From Variovorax paradoxus (GTDB lineage: Bacteria; Pseudomonadota; Gammaproteobacteria; Burkholderiales; Burkholderiaceae_C): a stretch of DNA of 64,000 nt. Made by a program: the position numbers and the translations under genes. Location of the stretch: contig NZ_JAGGNW010000020.1 of assembly GCF_018614875.1 (NCBI RefSeq), forward strand, positions 1 through 64,000, given 5' to 3'. Of the stretch, positions 43,350-53,510 are shown in pieces. How positions within the stretch are numbered: the stretch's first letter is position 1; every line of letters begins with the position of its first letter. The notes below the pieces were generated by a model, which saw only the letters and a program-made list of their open reading frames with translations, was not told the DNA's origin and searched no databases.

Positions 43350-44000
43350 ATGACATCCCAGCAGACGCTTTCCCGCACGCAGCAGGCAATCGCACCTATC
43401 ACGGTCGCGGCTGCATGCGGCGACATGGCTCAACTGAGTGCCGCGTTGAACCAGGGGCTCGATGCCGGCCTCACCGTGAGCGACATGAAGGAGATCCTGG
43501 TGCAGCTCTATGCATACGCGGGCTTTCCTCGGAGCTTGAACGCACTTGGCGAGTTGATGAAGGTCGTCGACGCACGAAAGAAGCGCGGCGTCCAGGACGC
43601 ACCCGGTCGCGGGCCTAACGCGCCCATTCCCCTCGGCAATGACTTGCTCGCGGTGGGCACCGCGAACCAGACGAAGCTGGCCGGTGCACCCGTGCAGGGG
43701 GCGCTGTTCGAATTCGCTCCCACGATCGACGAATACCTCAAGACGCACCTCTTCGGCGACATCTTCGCGCGCGACAACCTTGACTGGCAAAACCGCGAAC
43801 TCGCCACGGTTGGTGTCCTATCTGCCTTGGCAGGAGTCGAGGCGCAACTGCAGTCGCACATTCGGATCAGCATGAATGTGGGCCTGACGGCTGATCAGTT
43901 GCGCAGCGTGGCCGTGGTGCTGACGGAACGCGACCAACCCGAGGCGGCACGGCGCCTGCGCAACGCAATCGAGCAGGTCGAGGGCTCTGCAAAGCGCTGA
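43350..44000 (+). CDS. Carboxymuconolactone decarboxylase-family protein (second copy)
   Basis: This 216-residue CMD protein is strongly similar to the one at 38347: ALNQGLDAGLTVSDMKEILV, YAYAGFPRSLNALGELMKVV, HLFGDIFARDNLDWQNRELA and HIRISMNVGLTADQLRSVAV. Starting at ATG 43350 it has no signal peptide, unlike its paralogue. The frame is open upstream to 43215, and a signal-like segment (QAVAMSVAAKILSAL) lies in another frame, which suggests the original leader was disrupted. It is followed by two Bug genes. Confidence 0.87.
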   Translation: MTSQQTLSRTQQAIAPITVAAACGDMAQLSAALNQGLDAGLTVSDMKEILVQLYAYAGFPRSLNALGELMKVVDARKKRGVQDAPGRGPNAPIPLGNDLLAVGTANQTKLAGAPVQGALFEFAPTIDEYLKTHLFGDIFARDNLDWQNRELATVGVLSALAGVEAQLQSHIRISMNVGLTADQLRSVAVVLTERDQPEAARRLRNAIEQVEGSAKR

Positions 44001-44092
44001 TGCGCAGCGTGCAAAGGTCCTTCTCCTTCCGAGCGCCGGGTTCTCGGAGATCATCCCCAATCCGCAAGACAGATCGCGGTGCAGGAGACCCC

Positions 44093-45061
44093 ATGATCAC
44101 GAGACGAACATTCGCGCAGGCAGCGGCGCTGGCGAGCGCCCCTGCGACCTGTGCGCTGCACGCGCAGCAATACCCCGCAAGGGCCATCCGACTGGTCGTC
44201 CCGACGGCGCCGGGACAGACACTCGACATCGTCGCCCGCTATTTTTCGGAGTCGCTCGGGCGAAGAATGGGCGTGCCCGTGATCGTCGAGAACCGGCCGG
44301 GCGCGGGGGTCAGCATCGGAACCGACTACGTGGCGAAGGCGCCTGTCGACGGCTACTCCGTGCTGTTCGGAAGCATGCCGCACTACGTGACGCCCTACGT
44401 GGCCGATTTCTCGGCGAACTACGATCCGGTCAAGGACTTCACGCCTATCGCCATGCTGGCGAAGACATCCATGGGCATCGTGGTCGGGGCGCAATCGCCG
44501 CACCGCACGCTCGCGGACCTGGTGCGTGCAATGAAGGCCCAGCCCGGGGAGGTGACCTTCGCATCCGGCGGGAATGTCACCGCGGCGCACCTTTGCATGT
44601 CGCTCCTGAACAGCAGGACGCAGACGACCGCAAAGCACGTCTCGTACAAGAACAGCACGAACGGCGTGATGGACGTCGCGAGCGGATTCGTGGATTTCAG
44701 CTGCCAGGGTTCGGGGGCGATCCTCCCGTATATCCGCTCCGGAAAGCTCCGGCTGCTGGCGGTCACTGGCCAGCGCTGGGATCTCATGCCGGATGTGCCG
44801 ACAGCCGTTGAAGCAGGCTTCGCAGGCGTGGAGCTGAATGGGTGGGTCGGGGTACTGGCGCGCGCCGGCACAACCCCGGCGATCGTTCAGCGACTTTCCG
44901 ACGAATTTGTGCGCGCGGGCCAACAGCCGGAGTTCAAGGCGCTGTGCGAGGCCCAGCAGTTGACGGTGGACGTGTTCGACCACAGGAAGTTCGCCGCACA
45001 AGTCCCGACCTACGCCGCAACCTTCAAGCGCCTCGCGCTGCTCTCCCAGGGAAAGTCATGA
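44093..45061 (+). CDS. Bug/TctC-family periplasmic solute receptor, first of a tandem pair
   Basis: This 322-residue receptor starts at ATG 44093 with GGAG upstream. The leader MITRRTFAQAAALASAPATC is Tat-like (TRRTFAQ). The mature part has ARAIRLVVPTAPGQTLDIVA, GAGVSIGTDYVAKAPVDGYS and HVSYKNSTNGVMDVASGFVD. Its stop overlaps the start of the next Bug gene (ATGA), which is unusual: two receptors translated in a coupled manner. Confidence 0.92.
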   Translation: MITRRTFAQAAALASAPATCALHAQQYPARAIRLVVPTAPGQTLDIVARYFSESLGRRMGVPVIVENRPGAGVSIGTDYVAKAPVDGYSVLFGSMPHYVTPYVADFSANYDPVKDFTPIAMLAKTSMGIVVGAQSPHRTLADLVRAMKAQPGEVTFASGGNVTAAHLCMSLLNSRTQTTAKHVSYKNSTNGVMDVASGFVDFSCQGSGAILPYIRSGKLRLLAVTGQRWDLMPDVPTAVEAGFAGVELNGWVGVLARAGTTPAIVQRLSDEFVRAGQQPEFKALCEAQQLTVDVFDHRKFAAQVPTYAATFKRLALLSQGKS

Positions 45062-46080
45062 ATCTTCAACCCACTCGGCGTGCCGAAGCGGCAGCCGATC
45101 AGACCACGATCTCCCGGCGGAACGCAGTCCTCGGCTGCGCGGCCATGCTGCTCGCCCCCCACATGGCACGTGCGCAGGTCTACCCAAACCGCCCACTCAA
45201 GCTGCTGATCGGCTACACGCCAGGCGGCGCGGCCGATGCGCTCGGGCGGCTCATGGCGCAGAAGTACGGCGAAGCCCTCGGCCAGCCTGTGGTCGTCGAG
45301 AACCGGCCCGGCGCTAGCGCGACGCTGGCGGCGGCGGCCGTCGCCAAGGCGCCAGGGGACGGGTACACGCTGCTGCTCAACACGGGGCCGGACAGCACCA
45401 TCGGTCCCTTGACCATGCCCACTCTGCCCTACTCCGTGCAGAAGGACTTCGCGCCCATCAGCCGCCTGATCATCTTGCCGAGCGTCCTGGTGGTTCCGGC
45501 GGACAGTCCGATAAGCACCGTCGCGGACCTGTTAAAGGCGGCGCGCGCGAAGCCCGGCCGGCTGAACTACGGCTCTTTCGGGAACGGCTCCAGCGCGCAC
45601 ATGTCCGCCGAGCTTTTCAAGAGCCTGACCAGCACCTACATCGTCCACATACCGTTCAAGGGCAGCGCGCCGGCGATGTCGGAGCTGCTGGCGAGCCGCA
45701 TCGACCTCATGTTCGACACCTTTGCATCGGCCTGGCCGCACGTCCAGGCGGGCAAGTCGCGAGCTCTCGCCGTGACCACGGCAACGCGCGTGCCACTGGC
45801 GCCTGACGTCCCCACGATGCAGGAGGCTGGCGTGCGCGGGTTCGTGTCGCAGGCTTTTATCGGCGTGGCGGCACCGGCGCAGACGCCGCCGGCGATCATT
45901 GAGCGCCTGCAGAGCGAGACCACTCGCATCTTGGCGATGCCGGACGTGCGCGAACGCGTCGTCAAGCTCGGCATGATCCCCGCACCGTCCGGGTCGGCGG
46001 AATTCGCGGCATTCCTAAAAAGCGAAACCGAGCGCAACCGCAAGTTGATCAAGGAAGCGAAGCTGCAGTTCGAAAACTGA
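45058..46080 (+). CDS. Bug/TctC-family periplasmic solute receptor, second of a tandem pair
   Basis: This 340-residue receptor has an extended N-terminus (MNLQPTRRAEAAADQTTISR) before a second twin-arginine motif SRRNAVLGCAAMLLAPHMAR and the mature start VYPNRPLKLLIGYTPGGAAD. It has GASATLAAAAVAKAPGDGYT, HIPFKGSAPAMSELLASRID and DVPTMQEAGVRGF. It differs clearly in sequence from its upstream partner, so it is not a recent tandem duplication. Confidence 0.92.
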   Translation: MNLQPTRRAEAAADQTTISRRNAVLGCAAMLLAPHMARAQVYPNRPLKLLIGYTPGGAADALGRLMAQKYGEALGQPVVVENRPGASATLAAAAVAKAPGDGYTLLLNTGPDSTIGPLTMPTLPYSVQKDFAPISRLIILPSVLVVPADSPISTVADLLKAARAKPGRLNYGSFGNGSSAHMSAELFKSLTSTYIVHIPFKGSAPAMSELLASRIDLMFDTFASAWPHVQAGKSRALAVTTATRVPLAPDVPTMQEAGVRGFVSQAFIGVAAPAQTPPAIIERLQSETTRILAMPDVRERVVKLGMIPAPSGSAEFAAFLKSETERNRKLIKEAKLQFEN

Positions 46081-46605
46081 GGCAGCGGCCAACCTTTGCA
46101 ACCGGGGCAATGATCCTTCACGCGCAGGCGGCTAGCTCCGCCAGCATGCTCCTCCTAGAATTCCTACCCTGAATTTCAACCTCACGCCCGAGTAGGAACA
46201 GATCCGCGACGCTAGCCGCACGTCACTAGGCTACCCCCCGCTCCCGGGTCTCACCTGTTCTATTCCAGTTAGCGCGAAACGTCACGGGCGATGCCCGTGG
46301 TCATGAAAGCTCTGCAGCACAAGAAGAGACAGCACCGCCCCCCGCGGCGGGTGTGCTTTGCCTCGAGACCGGGCATCGGACGTGGTGCCCAATTGATCGA
46401 CCTCATTCATAAGACTATGCGCAATCCTGGCACTTGGGAATGCATTCTCACGCCTAATATTTGTGCAATGGCAGAAGGTCGATGCGCATCTACCGACATC
46501 GCCATTTCTGCTGGCGGCGGCAATGCCTCTTTGCGGAAGAGCAGCCAGAAACTTGGCATTCAGCAATAGATGATGGCGGCGATAAAGTCGCCGGAGAACA
46601 TACCC
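46081..46605. other. Gap before the short-chain dehydrogenase
   Basis: These 525 bases hold only short frames without similarity. A perfect hairpin CACGGGC-GAT-GCCCGTG lies at 46283-46299 but lacks a T run, so it is not a clear terminator. Confidence 0.45.
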
Positions 46606-47469
46606 ATGGACCGTCGCAATTTCCTCTCCACGAGTGCCACGCTGGGTTTGGGACTGGCCGCAGTGCCTGTCTTGGCGCAGCCGTTTCCAAATCCAAAGGA
46701 TTCATCTATGAGCCAATCACGCCAAGGCACGGGACGCAAATCCCGCGTGTTCATCACCGGATCGTCCGACGGGCTGGGCCAAGCCGCGGCCAAGACGCTG
46801 CTGGGCCAGGGGCACGAAGTTGTCGTGCATGTCCGCTCCCAGGCTCGGATGCCGGCTGTGAAGGAACTCCTGGACCAAGGCGCCATCGCCACAACCGGAG
46901 ATCTCTCGGATCTCGCGCAGATCCGCGATCTGGCCCGCCAGGTCAATGCGATTGGTCGTATGGACGCCGTCGTCCACAACGCCGGCGTCGCTTCAGGCTC
47001 ACAGCTACTCGTGGTCAACACGGTCGCCCCCTATCTGCTCACAGCCTTGATCCAGCGCCCTCAGCGCCTGATCTACCTGAGCAGCAGCATGCACAAGGGG
47101 GGACGCACGGAGCTCGCCGGCATGGACTGGTCTGGTCGTACCTCCACGGGCAGCTACTCGGACAGCAAGCTGTTCGTCACCGCACTGGCCGCAGCCGTTG
47201 CGCGCCTGTGGCCGGACGTTTACAGCAACTCCGTGGACCCAGGCTGGGTACCAACCCAAATGGGAGGTCCCGGGGCGCCCGACGACCTGCACCTGGGGCA
47301 AGTGACTCAGGCATGGCTCGCCGTCAGCGATGAACCCGAGGCGCTGACGAGCGGCGGGCACTGGCACCACCAGCGACGCCTACAGCCGCACGCCGCTGTC
47401 AACGACATCCAGTTCCAGGATAAGTTGCTGGCCGCGCTCGCCCGCTCTACCGGCACGAAGCTGGCTTGA
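46606..47469 (+). CDS. Short-chain dehydrogenase/reductase with an upstream Tat-like leader
   Basis: This 287-residue SDR has a cofactor motif TGSSDGLG (in RVFITGSSDGLGQAAAK), HNAG, catalytic-region LSSSMHK and Y-x3-K in GSYSDSKLFV. ATG 46606, with GGAG upstream, adds a twin-arginine-type leader MDRRNFLSTSATLGLGLAAV ... LAQ ahead of the enzyme. A second ATG at 46708, with AAAGGA upstream, would give the usual cytosolic 253-residue SDR. Both starts have ribosome-binding sites, so location is uncertain. The stop overlaps the next reading frame (TGATG). Confidence 0.87.
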   Translation: MDRRNFLSTSATLGLGLAAVPVLAQPFPNPKDSSMSQSRQGTGRKSRVFITGSSDGLGQAAAKTLLGQGHEVVVHVRSQARMPAVKELLDQGAIATTGDLSDLAQIRDLARQVNAIGRMDAVVHNAGVASGSQLLVVNTVAPYLLTALIQRPQRLIYLSSSMHKGGRTELAGMDWSGRTSTGSYSDSKLFVTALAAAVARLWPDVYSNSVDPGWVPTQMGGPGAPDDLHLGQVTQAWLAVSDEPEALTSGGHWHHQRRLQPHAAVNDIQFQDKLLAALARSTGTKLA

Positions 47470-47803
47470 TGGCATCTCTCGATGAAAAGAGAGTCTGGCT
47501 GGGCCGCTCCTCCTACTTCGTGCAACGAGGTGGACAGCGCGTTCTGATCGATCCGGTCTTCAGCGCCAATGCCGCACCGATGGCGGCGGCAAAGCAAGGC
47601 TTTCGAGGGAATCAACCTCTACACGGCCGAAGAAATACCCGAGGTCGACGCGCTGCTGATCAGCGACGACCTATGCCTTGTGGACGCCAGAGATCGGCCA
47701 ACCGTTCCATCTGGACGGCCGCTCGCAGTCGTTTGCCACATGGTGGGAGGACGAAACGATGAGCACGCGTTCCAGGCTTGCAGCCGAGGCCAAGGAGCAC
47801 TGA
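47469..47803 (+). pseudogene. Metallo-beta-lactamase-fold hydrolase (UlaG/RomA-like) with internal deletion
   Basis: The N-terminus RVWLGRSSYFVQRGGQRVLI, DPVFSANAAP is in one frame, FEGINLYTAEEIPEVDALLI in the next, and the C-terminus IGQPFHLDGRSQSFATWWED ... KEH in the third. The catalytic HxHxDH segment and some 200 residues are missing. Its stop is directly followed by the carrier start (TGA ATG), so the original operon order SDR-hydrolase-carrier is preserved despite the deletion. Confidence 0.85.
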
Positions 47804-49195
47804 ATGCAATCGACCACACCTTCCGTGTGGCAGCGTCTGGCAGGAGTACGGCCCGAAGAAGCGCCCGCAGTTCTGTGGTCGATGCTGTACGTCGTCGCGC
47901 TGTTTCTGCCGTACTACGTGCTGCGCCCAATCCGTGACGAGCTGGGCTTGGCCGGCGGCATCCAGAACCTCCCTTGGCTGTTCACCGGCACGCTGCTGGC
48001 AACGCTGGTGGCCAGCCCCTTGTTCGGGTTGGCGGTACGCAAGCTGCCGCGTAGGCAATTCATCGCCCTGACCTACCGCTTCTTCGCAGCAAACCTGATG
48101 CTGCTCGCGCTGCTGCTGCATTTTGCCGCTCCGCAGTGGCAGGCATGGCTGGGCCGAGCCTTCTTTATCTGGGTGTCGGTCTTCAATTTGTTCGTTGTCT
48201 CGGTGTTCTGGTCCTTTATGGTGGACATCTTCGACAGCGAGCAAGGCAAACGGCTGTTCGGGCTGCTCGCGGCCGGTGCGACAGCGGGTGGTCTCCTGGG
48301 GTCAGCCATCACGTCCAGCTTGATCGCACACCTCGACCGTTCGTGGCTGATGGCCATTGCCATGGTGTTCCTTGAAGTGGCAGTGCGGGCATCGAGCAGG
48401 CTATCCCTCATCGCGCCAGCGTTGCAGCATCCCGCGCGTCGCGACGACCCAGACGAGCCGCTGGGTGGCGGTATTTTCGCGGGCATGGCCCACACGCTGC
48501 GCTCGCCCTACCTAGCTGGGTTGGCGCTGTTCATCCTGCTGTACTCGGTCACCTCGACCTTCCTGTACTTTCAACAGGCCAGCATCGCCCAGGACGCGTT
48601 TTCCGACCGCGCGGCACGCACAGCGTTCTTTGCCAACGTCGACCTGCTTGCCAATGCGATCACGCTGGTGTTCCAGTTCCTCGTCACGGGCCGGGTGATT
48701 GCCACCGTGGGCATCGTGGCGATCCTATGTGTTCTGCCCCTGGTCAGCCTGGCTGCCTTCGCGGCGCTGGCGGCCAGCCCCAGCGTCGCCATCATCGTGA
48801 CCGCGCAGGTGGCGCGCCGTGTGGCGAACTTCGCACTGGCGCGGCCCGCTCGGGAAATCCTGTTCACCTCCAGCACGCGCGAGCACCGCTACAAGGCCAA
48901 GAACTTCATTGACACCGTGGTTTACCGGGGTGGCGACCAAGTGGCCAGTTGGGCCTCCGCCGGCCTGATTTGCCTCGGACTGAGCCTCGCACAGATTCCG
49001 ATGATCGCGGTACCGCTGTCCGCAGTGTGGCTCGTCTTGAGCTTCTGGTTGGGGTGGACTCACATGCGTCGTGAGGCACAGACGCCACTGTTCCCGCGCG
49101 AAGCAAGCCCTGCGTGCCGAAGTGATGTCGGCGTGAAGCCGGGAACCAGTTCAAAGGGCGGGCATGACGTCTCGCCCGTTCCAAACCGGAAGTAA
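47804..49195 (+). CDS. NTT/ATP:ADP-antiporter-like 12-TM carrier, first of a pair
   Basis: This 463-residue integral membrane protein has about 12 membrane segments (VLWSMLYVVALFLPYYVLRP, LALFILLYSVTSTFLYFQQA and others) and motifs RPIRDELG, FFIWVSVFNLFVVSVFWSFM, DSEQGKRLFGLLAAGATAGG and ARPAREILFTSSTREHRYKA KNFIDTVVYRGGDQ, typical of bacterial MFS proteins related to ATP:ADP antiporters (NTT/Tlc). AAGGAG lies just upstream. In free-living bacteria the substrate of this family is unknown. A polar C-terminal tail follows. Confidence 0.87.
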   Translation: MQSTTPSVWQRLAGVRPEEAPAVLWSMLYVVALFLPYYVLRPIRDELGLAGGIQNLPWLFTGTLLATLVASPLFGLAVRKLPRRQFIALTYRFFAANLMLLALLLHFAAPQWQAWLGRAFFIWVSVFNLFVVSVFWSFMVDIFDSEQGKRLFGLLAAGATAGGLLGSAITSSLIAHLDRSWLMAIAMVFLEVAVRASSRLSLIAPALQHPARRDDPDEPLGGGIFAGMAHTLRSPYLAGLALFILLYSVTSTFLYFQQASIAQDAFSDRAARTAFFANVDLLANAITLVFQFLVTGRVIATVGIVAILCVLPLVSLAAFAALAASPSVAIIVTAQVARRVANFALARPAREILFTSSTREHRYKAKNFIDTVVYRGGDQVASWASAGLICLGLSLAQIPMIAVPLSAVWLVLSFWLGWTHMRREAQTPLFPREASPACRSDVGVKPGTSSKGGHDVSPVPNRK

Positions 49196-49276
49196 ACATG
49201 CACAGGAACATCCCTGCGCAAGCAACTGAGTGCCGGCAACCACATGCGCGGCGCAATCCGAACCGAGGCCCTATCC

Positions 49277-50692
<1,416 letters not shown>

Positions 50693-50715
50693 ATCATCTA
50701 CACCAGGAGAACACC

Positions 50716-51705
50716 ATGAATCCACTCCCCACACGACAACTAGGCGCCAACGGCCCCGTGGTGTCCGCCCTTGGTTTCGGCTGCATGGGCCTGAACTACG
50801 GCTACGGGACGCAGCTGGAAAAGCCAGCGGCGATCGCGGTGATCCGGGCGGCATTCGACCATGGCGTGACGTTCTTCGACACTGCGGAAGTCTATGGCCC
50901 GTTTACCAACGAGGAGCTTGTTGGCGAGGCGCTGGAGCCTGTGCGTGACCAAGTGGTCCTTGCCACCAAATTCGGGTTCAAGGAAGGCGAGCTAGCGAAA
51001 GGCACCGACAGTCGGCCAGAGCGTATCCGCGCCGTGTGCGAAGCGTCGCTGAAGCGGCTGCGGACCGATCGAATCGACCTTTTCTACCAGCATCGCGTGG
51101 ATACGGCAGTGCCTATGGAAGACGTGGCCGGCACAGTGAAGGACTTGATTGTCGAGGGCAAAGTCCTGCATTTCGGCCTGTCCGAAGCTGGCGTGAACTC
51201 GATCCGCCGCGCGCACGCTGTACAGCCGGTAGCGGCACTGCAAAGCGAGTATTCGATGTGGTGGCGCGAGCCCGAGCGCGAAATCCTGCCAACGCTGGAG
51301 GAACTGGGCATCGGCTTCGTTCCGTTCTCGCCACTGGGAAAGGGCTTCCTGACCGGGAAGATCAGCACGGACACCTCGTTCCCAAAAGGCGACGTTCGTA
51401 ATGTCGCGCCGCGGTTCTCGGCCGAGGCGCTGCAGGCAAACCAGGCATTCGTGGACTTGCTGACGCGCGTCGCAGCCGCCTGTGGCGCGACGCCAGCACA
51501 GGTGGCGCTCGCCTGGCTTTTGGCACAGAAGTCCTGGATCGTGCCGATCCCCGGCACCACGAAGCTTGATCGTTTGGAGGACAACCTAGGCGGTGCAGCA
51601 CTCACGCTCGGGGCCAGTGAACGCCAGCAGATCAGTGAAGGCCTGGCGTCCATCAAAGCAGTGGGTGAGCGCTATCCAGCAAAGGTGGGCGCCGTGGAGC
51701 GCTGA
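50716..51705 (+). CDS. Aldo/keto reductase
   Basis: This 329-residue NADPH-dependent oxidoreductase has the catalytic tetrad D55, Y60 (FFDTAEVYG), K85 (VLATKFGF) and H126 (DLFYQHRVD), and a C-terminal NADPH contact VPIPGTTKLDRLEDNLG. ATG 50716 has CAGGAGA upstream. It belongs to the YakC/AKR13-like group. It ends the SDR-hydrolase-carrier-carrier-AKR gene run, all on the plus strand. Confidence 0.93.
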   Translation: MNPLPTRQLGANGPVVSALGFGCMGLNYGYGTQLEKPAAIAVIRAAFDHGVTFFDTAEVYGPFTNEELVGEALEPVRDQVVLATKFGFKEGELAKGTDSRPERIRAVCEASLKRLRTDRIDLFYQHRVDTAVPMEDVAGTVKDLIVEGKVLHFGLSEAGVNSIRRAHAVQPVAALQSEYSMWWREPEREILPTLEELGIGFVPFSPLGKGFLTGKISTDTSFPKGDVRNVAPRFSAEALQANQAFVDLLTRVAAACGATPAQVALAWLLAQKSWIVPIPGTTKLDRLEDNLGGAALTLGASERQQISEGLASIKAVGERYPAKVGAVER

Positions 51706-51759
51706 CTCGACTCTCGCACATGCGCAAGCTTAGGGCAGACCGCCCGTGTGAGAACCGAT

Positions 51760-51985
51760 ATCGACGAACCTGGGCACCAGCAGCGCGTAGCGCCCGCCGG
51801 GCGGCATGAACAACCGCGCGGTCATGGGCCAGACCACATCGGCGGTCGAGCGGTCGTGCCGCTGCCGAGGAAATCTCGCTCTCGACCGACTTCTCGACCT
51901 CCAGCGCGATGCGCGCCTCTTCCAGCCGCAGCGACTGCAGCTCACCGGCAAAGTGGTCACCGACGTCATTCGACAGTGCCAGTGC
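51760..51985 (-). pseudogene. SnoaL/NTF2-like gene relic
   Basis: Minus-strand frames show SVESEISSAA and, after a shift, TADVVWPMTARLFMPPGGRY. The intact SnoaL-like protein at 59284 has YASEITFASDTTADVVWS and MTARLFMPPGGQC at the matching place. Only the central third remains. It lies convergent with the aldo/keto reductase end. Confidence 0.75.
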
Positions 51986-52190
51986 GCATGCTAAGGATGG
52001 GAAGGTCATCTTGCGTGGGAAAACGAGCATCCAGTTTCATCGTCGACAACGGCACGCGGCCATCAAGGGTTGGAATGGACCGGCAGCAGCAGGTGGATCG
52101 CGAGCGGGCGCAGTCCGGGCGCAGCACGCGCCCATGACAGAGGGTGCGCCCGAGAAGCGCGCTCTCGATCCTGACAGACCCTGGGGCATT

Positions 52191-53162
52191 TCAGAGTTTC
52201 AGGTTTTTGGTGACCGAGCGCCACCGCATCAGTTCGGCTTCCGACTGCTGACGGAACTCGGCAGCCGAGCCGGCCTTCGGCTTGATCTGCAGTTTCTCGA
52301 AGCGTTGCGCCACATCGGGCATGCGCGCCACCTTGTTCACCGCCTCATTGATCTTCTGGACGACAGCCGGCGGCATGCCGGCTGGGCCGACCAGTCCGAA
52401 AGTCGCGTAGTCTCCCAGGGCCTTGAGCTCCTTGACGCTGCTCTCACCAAGCGGAGCAACGGATGGCAAGGACGAGAGGCGCTCGGACCCGGTGATCGCA
52501 ATTGGCTTGATCCTTCCGTCGGCGGCGAACGGCAGGGCGACCGCCCCCACGACCAAGCCGAAATCGATGCCCCCGCCGATCAGGTCGCGAACCATGTCAA
52601 CCTCCCCTTTGTACGGGACGTGCGTCATCTGGATGCCGGTGAGCTGCGCTATGTACTCGACCACCACGTGATTCGCAATCCCGACGCCACCGGAGCCGTA
52701 ACTCAGCTTTCCCGGGTTCGCCTTCGCATAGCTGATCAGCTCCTCGATGGAGCTCACCGGCAGGCCCTTCCTCACGGAGAGGAGAGCATCGACGCCCGCC
52801 AAGCGTGAAATGTAGGTGAAGCTCTTCAACGGGTCGTACGGCAGGTCGTTCCTGACCGCCGGCGCCAGCGTCAGCGCATTCACCTGTACCCACAGGGTGT
52901 ACCCGTCCGGCGGCGCTGCCATCACGGCCTGCGCAGCAATCAGTTCGCTGGCGCCAGGACGGTTGTCGACGATGACCGGGGTGTTCAACACCTCCTGCAA
53001 CTGCGCAGCGTAGCCTCGCGCGACGATGTCGGCACCGCCGCCCGGTGAGAAGCCCACCACGATCTTGATTGGCTTGGACGGGAAGGGCTGCGCCTGACCG
53101 ACGGCTGCGATCATGCTGGCCATGACGAAGAGAAAAACTCGAAGAACGCGCGAAAGAACCAT
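52191..53162 (-). CDS. Bug/TctC-family periplasmic solute receptor
   Basis: This 323-residue receptor has an ordinary Sec signal (VLRVFLFVMASMIAAVGQAQ). The mature part has FPSKPIKIVVGFSPGGGADI, GASELIAAQAVMAAPPDGYT and HVPYKGEVDMVRDLIGGGID. It is last in a co-directional group with the MFS exporter, cupin and amidohydrolase upstream, and could import the substrate of that amidohydrolase. Confidence 0.93.
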   Translation of the reverse strand: MVLSRVLRVFLFVMASMIAAVGQAQPFPSKPIKIVVGFSPGGGADIVARGYAAQLQEVLNTPVIVDNRPGASELIAAQAVMAAPPDGYTLWVQVNALTLAPAVRNDLPYDPLKSFTYISRLAGVDALLSVRKGLPVSSIEELISYAKANPGKLSYGSGGVGIANHVVVEYIAQLTGIQMTHVPYKGEVDMVRDLIGGGIDFGLVVGAVALPFAADGRIKPIAITGSERLSSLPSVAPLGESSVKELKALGDYATFGLVGPAGMPPAVVQKINEAVNKVARMPDVAQRFEKLQIKPKAGSAAEFRQQSEAELMRWRSVTKNLKL

Positions 53163-53510
53163 GGTTGTCTCCCCAGTCAGCCGCAGTGTGAGCAGGCACG
53201 CAAGGCCGCTGCGCGGTCCTGAAGGACGTCAACGAGCCAATCAGACGTTCGCCGCCAAGCTCCCGTCTCGCGCAAGTACTGTGCGCCGGATCCGTGAGGT
53301 GTGCACAGTCGACGCTGTGAAGCACTTTTGCCCCCCGCGCAAAGGGTAGAGCAACGCTGATCCTGTCGACCGCTGCGATGCCGCATGCATCGTCTTTGCG
53401 ACGCAGCGGATGCGTGCCCGGGTTGCATCGTCAATGCCAACGTAGCCATCTCAGTCTGCCGACTCGGCTTGTGGATGGCTTGCAGGCTGCTCAGGACCAC
53501 AAGCAGCAAC
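53163..53510. other. Gap between the MFS and Bug genes
   Basis: These 348 bases hold no recognisable gene or repeat. They probably hold a promoter for the Bug gene. Confidence 0.4.

Noticed and set aside
43195..43353. Short frame with signal-like segment upstream of the second CMD gene
   Set aside because: It ends in the first bases of the CMD gene in another frame; more likely a disrupted leader than a gene.
46283..46299. Hairpin CACGGGC-GAT-GCCCGTG as a terminator
   Set aside because: No T run follows on either side and it lies about 200 bases after the Bug stop; kept only as a note.
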